From contig CP121313.1 of the NCBI GenBank assembly GCA_043513815.1, forward strand, positions 2,108,001-2,172,000: a DNA stretch of 64,000 bases, read 5' to 3'. This document shows, one piece after another, positions 35,727 through 44,871 of the stretch. The DNA is from JANQIO01 sp043513815 (GTDB lineage: Bacteria > Pseudomonadota > Gammaproteobacteria > Pseudomonadales > Halieaceae). How positions within the stretch are numbered: position 1 is the stretch's first letter; each line of letters opens with the position of its first letter. Under the pieces are notes generated by a model. It searched no databases, was not told where the DNA came from, and saw nothing but the letters and a program-made list of their open reading frames with translations. The position numbers and the translations under genes were made by a program.

Positions 35727-37475
35727 ATGGCAGACCAGACGGCTAAACAACCCACCCCGACAGGGCATTCCCTGTCCAATCCCTTTGCCGAAACGGTTGA
35801 CCGGGAATTTATCGTTCCGGGGCAGATCGTCACCGAACCCGGGCTGTACGAAGAGGCCTTGAAGGCCGGCTTCGAACTGCAGCAGCGTCCCCGGCAAGCG
35901 GCCGGGGTCAAGAGCATAGAGCGCCAGCACCAGAAACAGCGTATGACTGTCTGGGAGCGCATCAAGCTGCTCAATGACCCGGGCCATGAACCGACTATTC
36001 TGTACCATAACTGGGGACCGAACCTGGACGGTGCCTCGCTGGTCACCGCGATTATCCGGGTTAACGGCCGCGACGTCGCCCTTTATGGCCACGATTTCAC
36101 GGTGCGTGCCGGCTCCATGGATGCCACCAACGGCAAGAAGCTGGCGCGGCTGTTTGAGCTGGCCGCCAAGCGCCGGATTCCACTGGTCGGTATGAACGAC
36201 AGCGCTGGCGCCTATATCCCCGCGGGCGTGGGTGGCCTCGACGGCTACGCCGAAGCGTTCACCGCGCTGCGCAAGGTCTCCGGCATTGTCCCTAGCATCA
36301 TGTGCATGTTTGGATTCAACGCCGGTGGCGGCAGCTACCTGCCGCGGCAGGGCAGTTTCCTGATCCAGCCTAATAACACATTTTTCGGCCTCACCGGTCC
36401 GGGCGTGGTGAAGTCGGTGCTCGGCGAGGATGTGACCCCGGACGAACTGGGCGGGCCAAAGGTACACAGCCAGAGCGGTGTCAACGATTTCGTGGTGCCT
36501 GACGAGGTGTCGGCCCTGCGCAAGGTACGCGAGCTGCTCAACTACCTGCCCAGCCACAATGCCGAGTTCGCCCCCCATCAACCCTCATCAGACCCGGTAA
36601 CTCGCAAAACCTGGGATATCGATATCCTGTTGAAGAAGGCGATCAATTCCCCGACGGGCTTCAACACGCCGATCGATATCTCGATCCTGATTCAGCAGTT
36701 GTGCGATCACGGCGACTTCCTGGAGATCCAGGCGGAGCGAGCGCGCAATACCATCACCGCGCTGGGACGTATTGGTGGCAACGTGATCGGCTTCGTCGCC
36801 AACAACAGCGCCGTGTCCTCAGGACAGATCGACATAGCCGCCGCCTACAAGAACGCGCGCTTTATCCGCTTCTGTAATCTCTACAACATCCCGGTGATTT
36901 TCCTGGAGGACACCACCGGTTTCCTGCCGGGTCGGGAGCAGGAGGCGGGCGGTATCGTGCAGGCCGGTCGCGCCATGCTCGATGCGATTGTCGACCTGCG
37001 CACCCCGCGCTTCCTCGTTATCGTGCGCAACGCCTTTGGCGGCGCCTACGCCTCCTACAACAACTACCCGACCGGCGCCGATTTCGTGGTGGCACTGCCG
37101 ACCACGCGGCTGGCGGTGATGGGCCCGGCCGGTGTGGAATATGTCTACAAGGATGAGCTGCGCAAAATTCGTGGCCAGATAGACGGGCGTACCCGCGAGG
37201 TACAGGAGCAGCAGTTCACCCAGGGGCTGTCCGCAGAAGATGCGGCCGACGCCGCACGGGTGGCCGTCGCCCAATGGGTCAAGGCGCAGGAACTAGAGTT
37301 GGCTCAGCGGTATGAGCGCGAGCTGATGAATCCCAATGAGGCGCTTAGCCTGGGTTCCATATCACAGATTGTCATGCCTTCCGACCTGCGCCAGGTGTTG
37401 GCTGAAAACATGAGGTTCCACCTGAGCCATTATGAGCCCTCCCCCATGAGTGGCGTACAACGCGAATTCCACTAG
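35727..37475 (+). CDS. Acyl-CoA carboxylase carboxyltransferase subunit
   Basis: About 582 residues with N- and C-terminal crotonase-like halves of a biotin-dependent carboxyltransferase. Visible elements: PLVGMNDSAGAYIPAGVGGL (acyl-CoA pocket), FGFNAGGGSYLPRQGSF, FLEDTTGFLPGREQEAGGIV and RNAFGGAYASYNNY. With the next gene it forms an acyl-CoA carboxylase. The downstream epimerase, mutase and MeaB indicate propionyl-CoA as the main substrate. AAAGAAG precedes the ATG; a GTG at 35718 is an alternative. Confidence 0.88.
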   Translation: MADQTAKQPTPTGHSLSNPFAETVDREFIVPGQIVTEPGLYEEALKAGFELQQRPRQAAGVKSIERQHQKQRMTVWERIKLLNDPGHEPTILYHNWGPNLDGASLVTAIIRVNGRDVALYGHDFTVRAGSMDATNGKKLARLFELAAKRRIPLVGMNDSAGAYIPAGVGGLDGYAEAFTALRKVSGIVPSIMCMFGFNAGGGSYLPRQGSFLIQPNNTFFGLTGPGVVKSVLGEDVTPDELGGPKVHSQSGVNDFVVPDEVSALRKVRELLNYLPSHNAEFAPHQPSSDPVTRKTWDIDILLKKAINSPTGFNTPIDISILIQQLCDHGDFLEIQAERARNTITALGRIGGNVIGFVANNSAVSSGQIDIAAAYKNARFIRFCNLYNIPVIFLEDTTGFLPGREQEAGGIVQAGRAMLDAIVDLRTPRFLVIVRNAFGGAYASYNNYPTGADFVVALPTTRLAVMGPAGVEYVYKDELRKIRGQIDGRTREVQEQQFTQGLSAEDAADAARVAVAQWVKAQELELAQRYERELMNPNEALSLGSISQIVMPSDLRQVLAENMRFHLSHYEPSPMSGVQREFH

Positions 37476-37512
37476 AACGCTGTTATAACAATTTGCCCGC
37501 AAGGAATCCCAC

Positions 37513-40335
37513 GTGTCCAACGAACACTATCTCAACAGCCCGCTGATACACCGCGACCGTCGCCTCAGTCAGCGTCCGTCAGGCTGGGTTTCACAGTTTG
37601 GTTGTGAGCACATCAAGCCGCTGATTATCTGTCGTGGGCCGATCCGCAAGGAGGCGATGGATGTGTTCGAAGAAATGGGTATCTCCGGTTATGGCATCCT
37701 GCTGTCCGAGAAGGATTCCATTGTCTACCGCAATGCCCTGGCGCCGGAACTGCGCCAGCTTACCGATCCGGACCGCGTGCACCGGGTGCCGGACTATACC
37801 GGGGCCAATAAGGAAGAGCGCAACGCCCGCATCCGGCAGATCATCGCGATCGCCCATGACAACGGCTACAACTCGGTGTTCGCCGGTTACGGTTTCATGG
37901 CCGAGGACGAGAGCATGGTGGCGGCGCTGGAAGCGGCGGGCCTCAATTTCATCGGACCCTGCTCGCGCACGGTGCACGATGCCGGCTTGAAGGATGAGGC
38001 CAAACGAACGGCGCTGACCGTAGGTGTGAGTGTGACGCCCGGTATCGACAACGGCACCGCCCTGACACTGCTGAAAAAACACCCTGACACGGCGGCCCTC
38101 AAGGCACTTTGTGCAGAGCACGGTCTTGACGTGGGTGATGCCCTGGACGACGACTCAATTGCCCTCGAGGACAAGGCAGACACGGTGCTGGCCGCTTCTT
38201 ATGCCGCCGAGATAGACCTCTACACCATTGATGAGCTGTGCGAGACCCTGACCGAGGCGGTCCAGCGCATGGCCGCGGATTACCCGGAAAACCGCGTGCG
38301 CCTCAAGGCGATCAGCGGTGGCGGTGGCAAGGGTCAGCGTATCCTGGGTATCGGTGAGGCCGACCGCACGGCGGAAATGGTGCGGGAGATTCTCAACGAA
38401 GTCAAAGCTACCGGTGTGGGCGACAACAAGAACGTGTTGGTGGAGCTCAACATCGAGACCACTCGGCACCAGGAAATCCAGGTCATCGGCAACGGCGAAT
38501 GGTCCCTGTCCATGGGCGGCCGCGACTGTTCGCTGCAGATGCACGAGCAAAAACTGCTGGAAGTATCGGTGACCCGTGAATCACTGCTGCGTGCTGTAGA
38601 GCAGGCCGAGGCCGCGGGCCTCGAAGAAGAGTCCAGGGTGCTGCGCCAGGATGTCGAAACCCTGGCGGCCATGGAGGCCGAGGCAGAGCGTTTCGGCGAG
38701 GCAACTGGTCTCGACTCGGTGTCGACCTTCGAATGTATTGTCGATCGCGACAGTCACTTCTTCATGGAGATGAATACCCGTATTCAGGTTGAGCACCGGG
38801 TCACCGAACTCTGCTATGCGCTGGAGTTCTGCAATCCCGAGGATCCGGAAGACGGCTTTCTGGTCGAGTCGCTGGTCGAGGCGATGGTGTTGCTGGCAGC
38901 CCATGGCAAGAAGCTGCCGCGTCCCAAGCGGGTGCCGCGTTTCAACGATGCGGTGGAAGCGCGCCTCAATGCCACCAACCAGGCCCTGAAGCCCCATGCC
39001 GGTGGCGTCGTGGAATTCTGGTCTGACGCGATAGAGGGCGAAATCCGCGACGACCAGGGTATCAGCCTGCACAACCCGGATACCGACGTGTTCATGAAGT
39101 ACACGCTGGCGGGAGCCTACGATTCCAATATCGCACTGCTGCTGACGGTGGGCGATAGCCGGCTGGAGGCCTACCAGAATATGGCAGAGGTCATCCGCCG
39201 CACCAGCATGCGCGGGCGCGACCTCTCAACCAACCTCGAATTCCACTACGGTTTGGTGAACTGGTTTATCGGCAACAACATCAACGCGCGGCCCACCACC
39301 CGCTTCATTGTGCCTTACCTCACAGCGGTGGCTGAGCTAAAGGAGCAGGCCAACCAGATCGATCTGGTGTACGCCTACGACCAGCTCATGCAGCGCGCCA
39401 TAGATGCCGCGAGTGAGGGCGGCAGCGAGGAAGAGGGCACCGCGGTTCGCGCCTGTTTCGAGCGCAAGTACAGTCTGCTGCGCAGGCCGTTGGAACGGCT
39501 GATGGCGGAGCCCCACCTGCTGTCAGGCTGGCTCAGCGTCAACCGCGACTGCTATACCCTGATCGACGGCCGCATCAGCTGGAATGAAAATCCGCTCGAC
39601 CTGCTGGCAGATACCTACCACTACCTGGACATGAACTTCCAGGAGGGCCAGGCCGCGGCGCACATGATCTGGGATCACGACCACGAGTTGCTGGAGTCGG
39701 GTGTCGATTTCTACAATGAACTCAACAATCGGCTCAGCGCCGAGGACTGGATTGAACTGGACACCCTGTTGCGCGAGGGTGACGCCCCCGAGGGCTTTGA
39801 CGCCGAGCTGTGGCGCTCAGTGCAGGCATCCCATGCCGGCTTTCAGGCCGGCCTCGATATCATCGCCGTGCTGCCGGCGCTGGCCGAGGCCTCCGGCTTT
39901 TACTCCCTCAAGGTTAATGCCGACCTGACCATGGCTATACCTGAGCGCCTGACTGACCCGGAGCTGCAGGAGCGCATGGCCAAGGTGTTGGTGCCGCCGC
40001 CAGTGGCCAAGAGCGACGAAATCCTCGCCGAGAGCGGGGGCATGTTCTACTCCAGGGAAACGCCGCAACACGAACCCTACGTGGCCCAGGGCGGTCACTT
40101 CGAACAGGGCGAGCCCCTCTATATCGTTGAAGTCATGAAGATGTTCAACAAGGTCTATGCGCCGTTCTCCGGCACGATCGAGAAGGTACTGGTGGACGAG
40201 GATGGCATAATCATCAGCAAGGGGCAGCCGCTGTTCAAAATCACCCCGGACGAGGTCATGGTCGAAGAATCTGCGGAAGATCGCAGCGCCCGGCGTCGGG
40301 CCGCCACTGACAGCTTCCTGGCGACCCTGGCCTGA
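37513..40335 (+). CDS. Biotin carboxylase-biotin carrier fusion subunit (divergent)
   Basis: 940 residues. Residues ~30-150 are a biotin-carboxylase N-domain lacking the usual NRGEIA motif (it reads CRGPIRKEA here) but keeping AGYGFMAED. The ATP-grasp glycine loop (SGGGGKGQRI, ~270) is preceded by an insertion of roughly 70 residues. RHQEIQVIG, RDCSLQMHEQK and FMEMNTRIQVEH follow. A ~300-residue middle region of unknown role precedes the C-terminal biotinyl domain, with the biotinylated Lys876 in EVMKM rather than EAMKM. It lies 37 bases after the carboxyltransferase gene. Likely propionyl-CoA carboxylase alpha-like. Confidence 0.82.
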   Translation: MSNEHYLNSPLIHRDRRLSQRPSGWVSQFGCEHIKPLIICRGPIRKEAMDVFEEMGISGYGILLSEKDSIVYRNALAPELRQLTDPDRVHRVPDYTGANKEERNARIRQIIAIAHDNGYNSVFAGYGFMAEDESMVAALEAAGLNFIGPCSRTVHDAGLKDEAKRTALTVGVSVTPGIDNGTALTLLKKHPDTAALKALCAEHGLDVGDALDDDSIALEDKADTVLAASYAAEIDLYTIDELCETLTEAVQRMAADYPENRVRLKAISGGGGKGQRILGIGEADRTAEMVREILNEVKATGVGDNKNVLVELNIETTRHQEIQVIGNGEWSLSMGGRDCSLQMHEQKLLEVSVTRESLLRAVEQAEAAGLEEESRVLRQDVETLAAMEAEAERFGEATGLDSVSTFECIVDRDSHFFMEMNTRIQVEHRVTELCYALEFCNPEDPEDGFLVESLVEAMVLLAAHGKKLPRPKRVPRFNDAVEARLNATNQALKPHAGGVVEFWSDAIEGEIRDDQGISLHNPDTDVFMKYTLAGAYDSNIALLLTVGDSRLEAYQNMAEVIRRTSMRGRDLSTNLEFHYGLVNWFIGNNINARPTTRFIVPYLTAVAELKEQANQIDLVYAYDQLMQRAIDAASEGGSEEEGTAVRACFERKYSLLRRPLERLMAEPHLLSGWLSVNRDCYTLIDGRISWNENPLDLLADTYHYLDMNFQEGQAAAHMIWDHDHELLESGVDFYNELNNRLSAEDWIELDTLLREGDAPEGFDAELWRSVQASHAGFQAGLDIIAVLPALAEASGFYSLKVNADLTMAIPERLTDPELQERMAKVLVPPPVAKSDEILAESGGMFYSRETPQHEPYVAQGGHFEQGEPLYIVEVMKMFNKVYAPFSGTIEKVLVDEDGIIISKGQPLFKITPDEVMVEESAEDRSARRRAATDSFLATLA

Positions 40336-40354
40336 CTGTCCTGCCAACACGATC

Positions 40355-40376
40355 GCGCCGGGCCCTGGCCCGGCGC
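40355..40376 (+). other. Intra-operon GC-rich hairpin
   Basis: GCGCCGGGCC-CT-GGCCCGGCGC is a perfect 10-bp inverted repeat in the 65-base gap between the biotin carboxylase and epimerase genes. No T-run follows, so it is more likely an RNA processing or stability element than a strong terminator. Confidence 0.7.
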
Positions 40377-40400
40377 CACACAGCAAAGCAAGAGGCAAGC

Positions 40401-40811
40401 ATGATTACCGCACTGGATCACATCGCCGTCGCCGTTCCAGACCTGGAACGGGCGATCAAGCGTTTCATGGAAGATTTCGAGCTGGAGTTTGAGGGTACCG
40501 AAGATGTGGAGGCCGCGAAGACGGCCACAGCATTTTTCCCGCTTCCTCCTACCAGCATCGAGCTGATACACCCGCTGCGAGGGGAGGGGCCCGTGGCGAA
40601 GTATCTGGAAAAACACGGTGGCGGCATGCATCACCTGTGTTTTCGCTCCGATGATATCCACGCGGATGTAGAGCGCCTCAAGGCAAAGGGATACCAGTTC
40701 CTGGCGGATGAGCCGGGCCCCGGGGCCCACGGTTCGCTGACTATTTTTATCCACCCCAGGAGCTGCGACGGTGTGCTGGTTGAGTTGAACCAGCCGGGCG
40801 ACGAGCACTGA
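40401..40811 (+). CDS. mce: Methylmalonyl-CoA epimerase
   Basis: 136 residues, vicinal-oxygen-chelate fold. The N-terminal LDHIAVAVPDLERAI, the metal ligands in GGGMHHLCFRSDD and the C-terminal GVLVELNQP match the family. It converts (S)- to (R)-methylmalonyl-CoA between the carboxylase and the mutase encoded on either side. An AGAGGCAAGC site precedes the ATG. Confidence 0.93.
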   Translation: MITALDHIAVAVPDLERAIKRFMEDFELEFEGTEDVEAAKTATAFFPLPPTSIELIHPLRGEGPVAKYLEKHGGGMHHLCFRSDDIHADVERLKAKGYQFLADEPGPGAHGSLTIFIHPRSCDGVLVELNQPGDEH

Positions 40812-40866
40812 GCAGGCGTGCAGGGCTGATGCCCGGTAGACAGAGCAATAGCGCAAGGGAGAGAAC

Positions 40867-42654
40867 ATGAGCGACGACCCGATTTACAACAAGGACGCCG
40901 CCACCCGCGACAGCTGGGCGGAGCTGGCCACCAGGCAGATGAAAGGCCTGACGCCGGAGGAGCTGACCTGGATTACCCCGGAGGACATCCACCTGCGCTG
41001 TCTGTATACCGCAGAAGACATTGCCGATCTGCCCTATACGAACACCATGCCTGGCCTGTCGCCCTATATCCGTGGCCCCCAGGCCACCATGTACGCTGGC
41101 CGTCCCTGGACCATACGCCAGTATGCGGGCTTCTCAACGGCCGAAGAGTCCAATGCCTTCTATCGCCGGGCCCTGGCGGCCGGTGGCCAGGGCGTTTCGG
41201 TAGCCTTCGATCTCGCCACACACCGGGGTTACGACTCCGATCACCCTCGGGTGACCGGTGATGTAGGCAAGGCCGGTGTGGCGGTAGATTCGGTTGAGGA
41301 CATGAAAATTCTGTTCGACGGGATCCCCCTCGATCAGGTGTCGGTATCGATGACCATGAACGGCGCGGTGCTACCTGTGCTGGCGGGCTATATTGTCGCC
41401 GCCGAAGAGCAGGGCGTCAGCCAGGACCAGCTGTCGGGCACCATCCAGAATGACATTCTCAAGGAATTTATGGTGCGCAATACCTATATCTACCCGCCGG
41501 GGCCGAGCATGCGCATTATCGGCGACATCATTGCGTACTGCTCCGAGCACATGCCGCGTTTCAATACCATTTCAATCTCCGGCTACCATATTCAGGAAGC
41601 GGGGGCGAACACGGCACTGGAACTGGCCTACACGCTGGCAGATGGAAAGGAATACATCCGTACTGCGATTGCCGCCGGCCTGGACATTGACCAGTTTGCG
41701 CCGCGCCTGTCGTTTTTCTGGGCGATAGGCATGAACTTCTTCATGGAAGTTGCCAAGCTGCGCGCTGCCCGGATGTTGTGGGCGCGGATTGTCTCGGAGT
41801 TCAAGCCGCAGAACCCCAAGAGCTCCATGCTGCGCACGCACAGCCAGACCTCCGGTTGGTCGCTGACTGAGCAGGACCCCTATAACAACGTAGTGCGCAC
41901 CACCATTGAAGCCATGGCCGCCGTATTCGGCGGCACGCAGTCGCTGCACACCAATGCCCTCGATGAAGCGATAGCATTACCCTCCGAGTTCGCGGCACGC
42001 ATTGCGCGTAACACGCAATTGATCATCCAGGAAGAAACCGGTATCACCAAGGTCGTCGACCCTTGGGGTGGCTCCTACATGATGGAAAGCCTGACCCAGG
42101 ATATTGCCGACAAGGCCTGGGAGCTTATTGAGGAAGTCGAGAACGAAGGTGGCATGGCCAAGGCGATCGAAACCGGCCTGCCGAAGCTGCGTATCGAGGA
42201 GGCGGCTGCCGCCAAGCAGGCACGCATCGATCGCGGGGAAGACGTGATTGTCGGCGTACCGCGCATGCTCGTCTGCAAGATGGGTCAGGACGGACATGAC
42301 CGCGGCGCCAAGGTGGTGGCAACCGCCTTCGCTGACGTCGGTTTTGACATAGACCTTTCACCGATGTTTTCCACTCCGGAAGAGGTCGCACGCCAGGCGA
42401 TTGAAAATGATGTGCATGCCGTGGGCGCCTCGTCACTGGCCGCCGGCCACAAGACCCTGGTACCGCAACTGGTTGAGGAACTCAGGAAACAGGGCGGCGA
42501 GGATATCGTCGTCATTGCCGGTGGCGTTATCCCTCACCAGGATTACGACATGCTCCATGAGGCTGGCGTGAAATGTATTTTTGGCCCGGGCACGCCGATC
42601 CCGCAATCTGCCCGCGAAGTCCTCAACGCCATCAACGACGCCCAGGGTGCCTGA
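40867..42654 (+). CDS. Methylmalonyl-CoA mutase with missing inter-domain linker
   Basis: 595 residues, against ~710-730 for single-chain mutases. Residues 1-464 are the TIM-barrel catalytic domain (GPQATMYAGRPWTIRQYAGF, HTNALDEAIALPSEFAARIA). Residues 466-595 are the cobalamin-binding domain with the base-off DxHxxG motif in GQDGHDRGAKV. Normally GEDVIVGV is followed by NKYR and about 115 further residues before RMLVCKMGQ. Here GEDVIVGV joins PRMLVCKMGQ directly (junction ~42255-42264), an in-frame loss of about 118 residues. Flanks are well conserved. GGGAGAG precedes the ATG. Activity of the shortened protein is doubtful. Confidence 0.92.
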   Translation: MSDDPIYNKDAATRDSWAELATRQMKGLTPEELTWITPEDIHLRCLYTAEDIADLPYTNTMPGLSPYIRGPQATMYAGRPWTIRQYAGFSTAEESNAFYRRALAAGGQGVSVAFDLATHRGYDSDHPRVTGDVGKAGVAVDSVEDMKILFDGIPLDQVSVSMTMNGAVLPVLAGYIVAAEEQGVSQDQLSGTIQNDILKEFMVRNTYIYPPGPSMRIIGDIIAYCSEHMPRFNTISISGYHIQEAGANTALELAYTLADGKEYIRTAIAAGLDIDQFAPRLSFFWAIGMNFFMEVAKLRAARMLWARIVSEFKPQNPKSSMLRTHSQTSGWSLTEQDPYNNVVRTTIEAMAAVFGGTQSLHTNALDEAIALPSEFAARIARNTQLIIQEETGITKVVDPWGGSYMMESLTQDIADKAWELIEEVENEGGMAKAIETGLPKLRIEEAAAAKQARIDRGEDVIVGVPRMLVCKMGQDGHDRGAKVVATAFADVGFDIDLSPMFSTPEEVARQAIENDVHAVGASSLAAGHKTLVPQLVEELRKQGGEDIVVIAGGVIPHQDYDMLHEAGVKCIFGPGTPIPQSAREVLNAINDAQGA

Positions 42655-43606
42655 GTTCGACCTGGCCGCATTGCGTGGCGGTAACCGTCGCGCCCTGGCC
42701 AAGGCCATTACCGTCGTGGAAAGTAGTCTCGACCACGACCGCGCAAGCGCCCAGGCAATGCTGGAACAGTGCCTGCCCCATACCGGTAACAGCATAAGGC
42801 TGGGTATTACCGGCATTCCTGGCGTCGGCAAGTCGACCTTTATCGAAGCCTTTGGCCTGCACCTGCTGGAGCAGGGCAAGCGCGTGGCGGTGCTGGCCGT
42901 TGATCCCAGTTCGCCAATCGCTGGCGGCAGCATTCTCGGCGACAAGACCCGCATGGAGCAACTTTCACGCCGCCAGGAGGCCTTTATCCGGCCGTCACCG
43001 GCGTCCGGCGCGCTGGGCGGTGTCGCCCAGAAAACCCGCGAAACCATGTTGCTCTGTGAAGCAGCGGGGTACGACGTGATCCTGGTGGAAACCGTGGGTG
43101 TGGGTCAGTCCGAGTACCAGGTGGCGGGAATGGTGGATTTCTTTATGGTGTTGATGCTGCCCAACGCCGGCGATGAGCTGCAGGGCATCAAGAAAGGCAT
43201 CATGGAACTGGCTGACGCGCTGGTGATCAACAAGGCCGACGGCGACAGCCTGAAGCTGGCCCAGCAGACCCAGCGCCATTACCGGGCCGCAATGGGCCTG
43301 CTCCGGCATGCCCCGTACTGGGAGCCACGGGTCACTACCTGCTCGTCACTGGAGGGCAGCGGTATTGCCGATGTCTGGCAAATGATCACCGAGTACGAGG
43401 AGCGTAGTCGCAACTGCGGCGCCTTTACCTCGCGGCGCGACAACCAGGCCCGGGACTGGATGCACCAGCTGATTGGCGAGATGCTCAAGGCGCGACTGCG
43501 CAATAATCCCGACGCGCAGCGGCTGTTGCCGGAACTGGAGGCAAAGGTGCTGGCCAGGGAGCTCACGCCCTATACGGCAGCCAGCCAGGTGCTGGACTGT
43601 TTGTGA
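42647..43606 (+). CDS. meaB: Methylmalonyl-CoA mutase-associated GTPase MeaB
   Basis: About 319 residues from the GTG at 42647, which overlaps the mutase stop; the frame is open further upstream (to 42581) within the mutase gene. G3E-type GTPase: Walker A GIPGVGKSTF, VDPSSPIAGGSILGDKTRM, VETVGVGQSE and NKAD for guanine. MeaB gates cobalamin loading and protects the mutase from inactivation. It is the last pathway gene of the operon. Confidence 0.94.
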   Translation: MPEFDLAALRGGNRRALAKAITVVESSLDHDRASAQAMLEQCLPHTGNSIRLGITGIPGVGKSTFIEAFGLHLLEQGKRVAVLAVDPSSPIAGGSILGDKTRMEQLSRRQEAFIRPSPASGALGGVAQKTRETMLLCEAAGYDVILVETVGVGQSEYQVAGMVDFFMVLMLPNAGDELQGIKKGIMELADALVINKADGDSLKLAQQTQRHYRAAMGLLRHAPYWEPRVTTCSSLEGSGIADVWQMITEYEERSRNCGAFTSRRDNQARDWMHQLIGEMLKARLRNNPDAQRLLPELEAKVLARELTPYTAASQVLDCL

Positions 43607-43613
43607 GGCCACG

Positions 43614-43937
43614 ATGCGCTTCCTGGCCCTCGAAAAACTGATCAACCTGCACGACGGATACCGCCGTGAATTCAAGATTGATAACCATCGCCTGCTGTTG
43701 CTTCAGCACGACGGCGAGCACCACGTGATAGAGGCCTACTGTCCCCACCAGGAGCACCCCTTGATGGAAGCCAGGCTGGAAAACGGCGCACTGCGGTGCC
43801 CACTGCACGGCTATCGCTTTGCACTGCACAGTGGCGACCTGCTGGCCTCAACCCGGGTGGACTGCCGCCCGCTGCGGGTGTGGCCGGTGGTCTACGAAGG
43901 CGCCGACCTGGGAGTGGTGTGGGACGAGGGCGGCTAG
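43614..43937 (+). CDS. Small Rieske [2Fe-2S] ferredoxin-like protein
   Basis: 107 residues forming a Rieske domain: cluster ligands in YCPHQEHPL and CPLHGYRF (CxH...CxxH). There is no transmembrane segment, so a soluble Rieske ferredoxin or NirD-like subunit. It starts 7 bases after meaB and may be cotranscribed, though a link to propionate metabolism is not evident. It could serve as electron carrier for an oxygenase encoded elsewhere. Confidence 0.85.
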   Translation: MRFLALEKLINLHDGYRREFKIDNHRLLLLQHDGEHHVIEAYCPHQEHPLMEARLENGALRCPLHGYRFALHSGDLLASTRVDCRPLRVWPVVYEGADLGVVWDEGG

Positions 43938-43950
43938 CTTTTTTGTCGCG

Positions 43951-44868
43951 TTAGATCGTTAGCTGCCTGAGGCGGGGATCTCGTTCCCCCCAGCGCCACA
44001 GGGCATCAAAGCCTTCGACAAATTTCTTCGCTGAAGCCCGCGAGCCGGGCTCGTAAAATCCGTCACGGCTGCGCTCATCGGGTTTGTAGATCACGCCGTC
44101 GTTGTCGCGTACCACGTAGGTCGCTTCCGGTAACTCGGGGTGTTCTGCCAGCACCCGGATGGCAATACTGGAGGACAGTCGCCGTGAGAGCTGCAGCAGT
44201 CGGTGTCCCCGGCTGACCAGTGGCTTTGGGTCGCTGATCAGGATGCGGATGTCGCTGTAGCGCCCGCTGCGGGCCAGTGCTGACACCGCATCTGTGAATG
44301 CCTGGTTGTCGAACACGTCGTGATCCAGGTAGTAGCTGTAAATACGCAGATTGCGACTGGCGCTGCGGGCCAGCTCCAGGGCCAGAGTGGCGAAGGGTTC
44401 CGGGTACTGCACCCCGGTAATAAAACCCCCGGCGTCACTGTAGTCGATCTGCAGCTCCATGGCGGTATGGGGGATGCCCGCTTCCTCGAAGGAGTCACCG
44501 AAAGGCACAAAGCCGGCGGCCTGGTAAAAGCCGTTGGCGTGGCTCTGGGAATGCAGGTACAGGCGTTGATAACCGTGCCGTTTGGCGTAGCTGACGATCG
44601 CGTCCAGCAGCTTGTGCCCCAGACCCTTGCCGCGGTGTTCGGGCAATACCGCCATGCGGCCGATCTTGCCATCGGGCAGCAGTCTGCCGCAGCCCAGGGC
44701 GATGTACTGGTCACTGATGAGGAAGTGGGTGGCGGTTTCGTCGCTGGCGTCGTGCTCGATACTTTCGGGTACACCCTGTTCCTCAATGAACACCTTGTCG
44801 CGAATGGAGCGCAGGGTTTCCAGGTTCAGGTTCCAGCTTACAACTTCGATCTGAATATCATCTGCCAT
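43951..44868 (-). CDS. GNAT acetyltransferase with C-terminal extra domain
   Basis: 305 residues. Residues ~1-145 are a GNAT fold of ElaA-like type with the acetyl-CoA loop VLPEHRGKGLGHKLL and the SHANGFYQAAGF segment. Residues ~155-300 form a separate domain (LRIYSYYLDHDVFDNQAF, DIRILISDPKPLVSRGHRLL) resembling the phospholipase D-like DUF found fused to such acetyltransferases. Substrate unknown. It is 3 bases after the roxA-like gene on the same strand. Confidence 0.82.
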   Translation of the reverse strand: MADDIQIEVVSWNLNLETLRSIRDKVFIEEQGVPESIEHDASDETATHFLISDQYIALGCGRLLPDGKIGRMAVLPEHRGKGLGHKLLDAIVSYAKRHGYQRLYLHSQSHANGFYQAAGFVPFGDSFEEAGIPHTAMELQIDYSDAGGFITGVQYPEPFATLALELARSASRNLRIYSYYLDHDVFDNQAFTDAVSALARSGRYSDIRILISDPKPLVSRGHRLLQLSRRLSSSIAIRVLAEHPELPEATYVVRDNDGVIYKPDERSRDGFYEPGSRASAKKFVEGFDALWRWGERDPRLRQLTI

Positions 44869-44871
44869 TTT

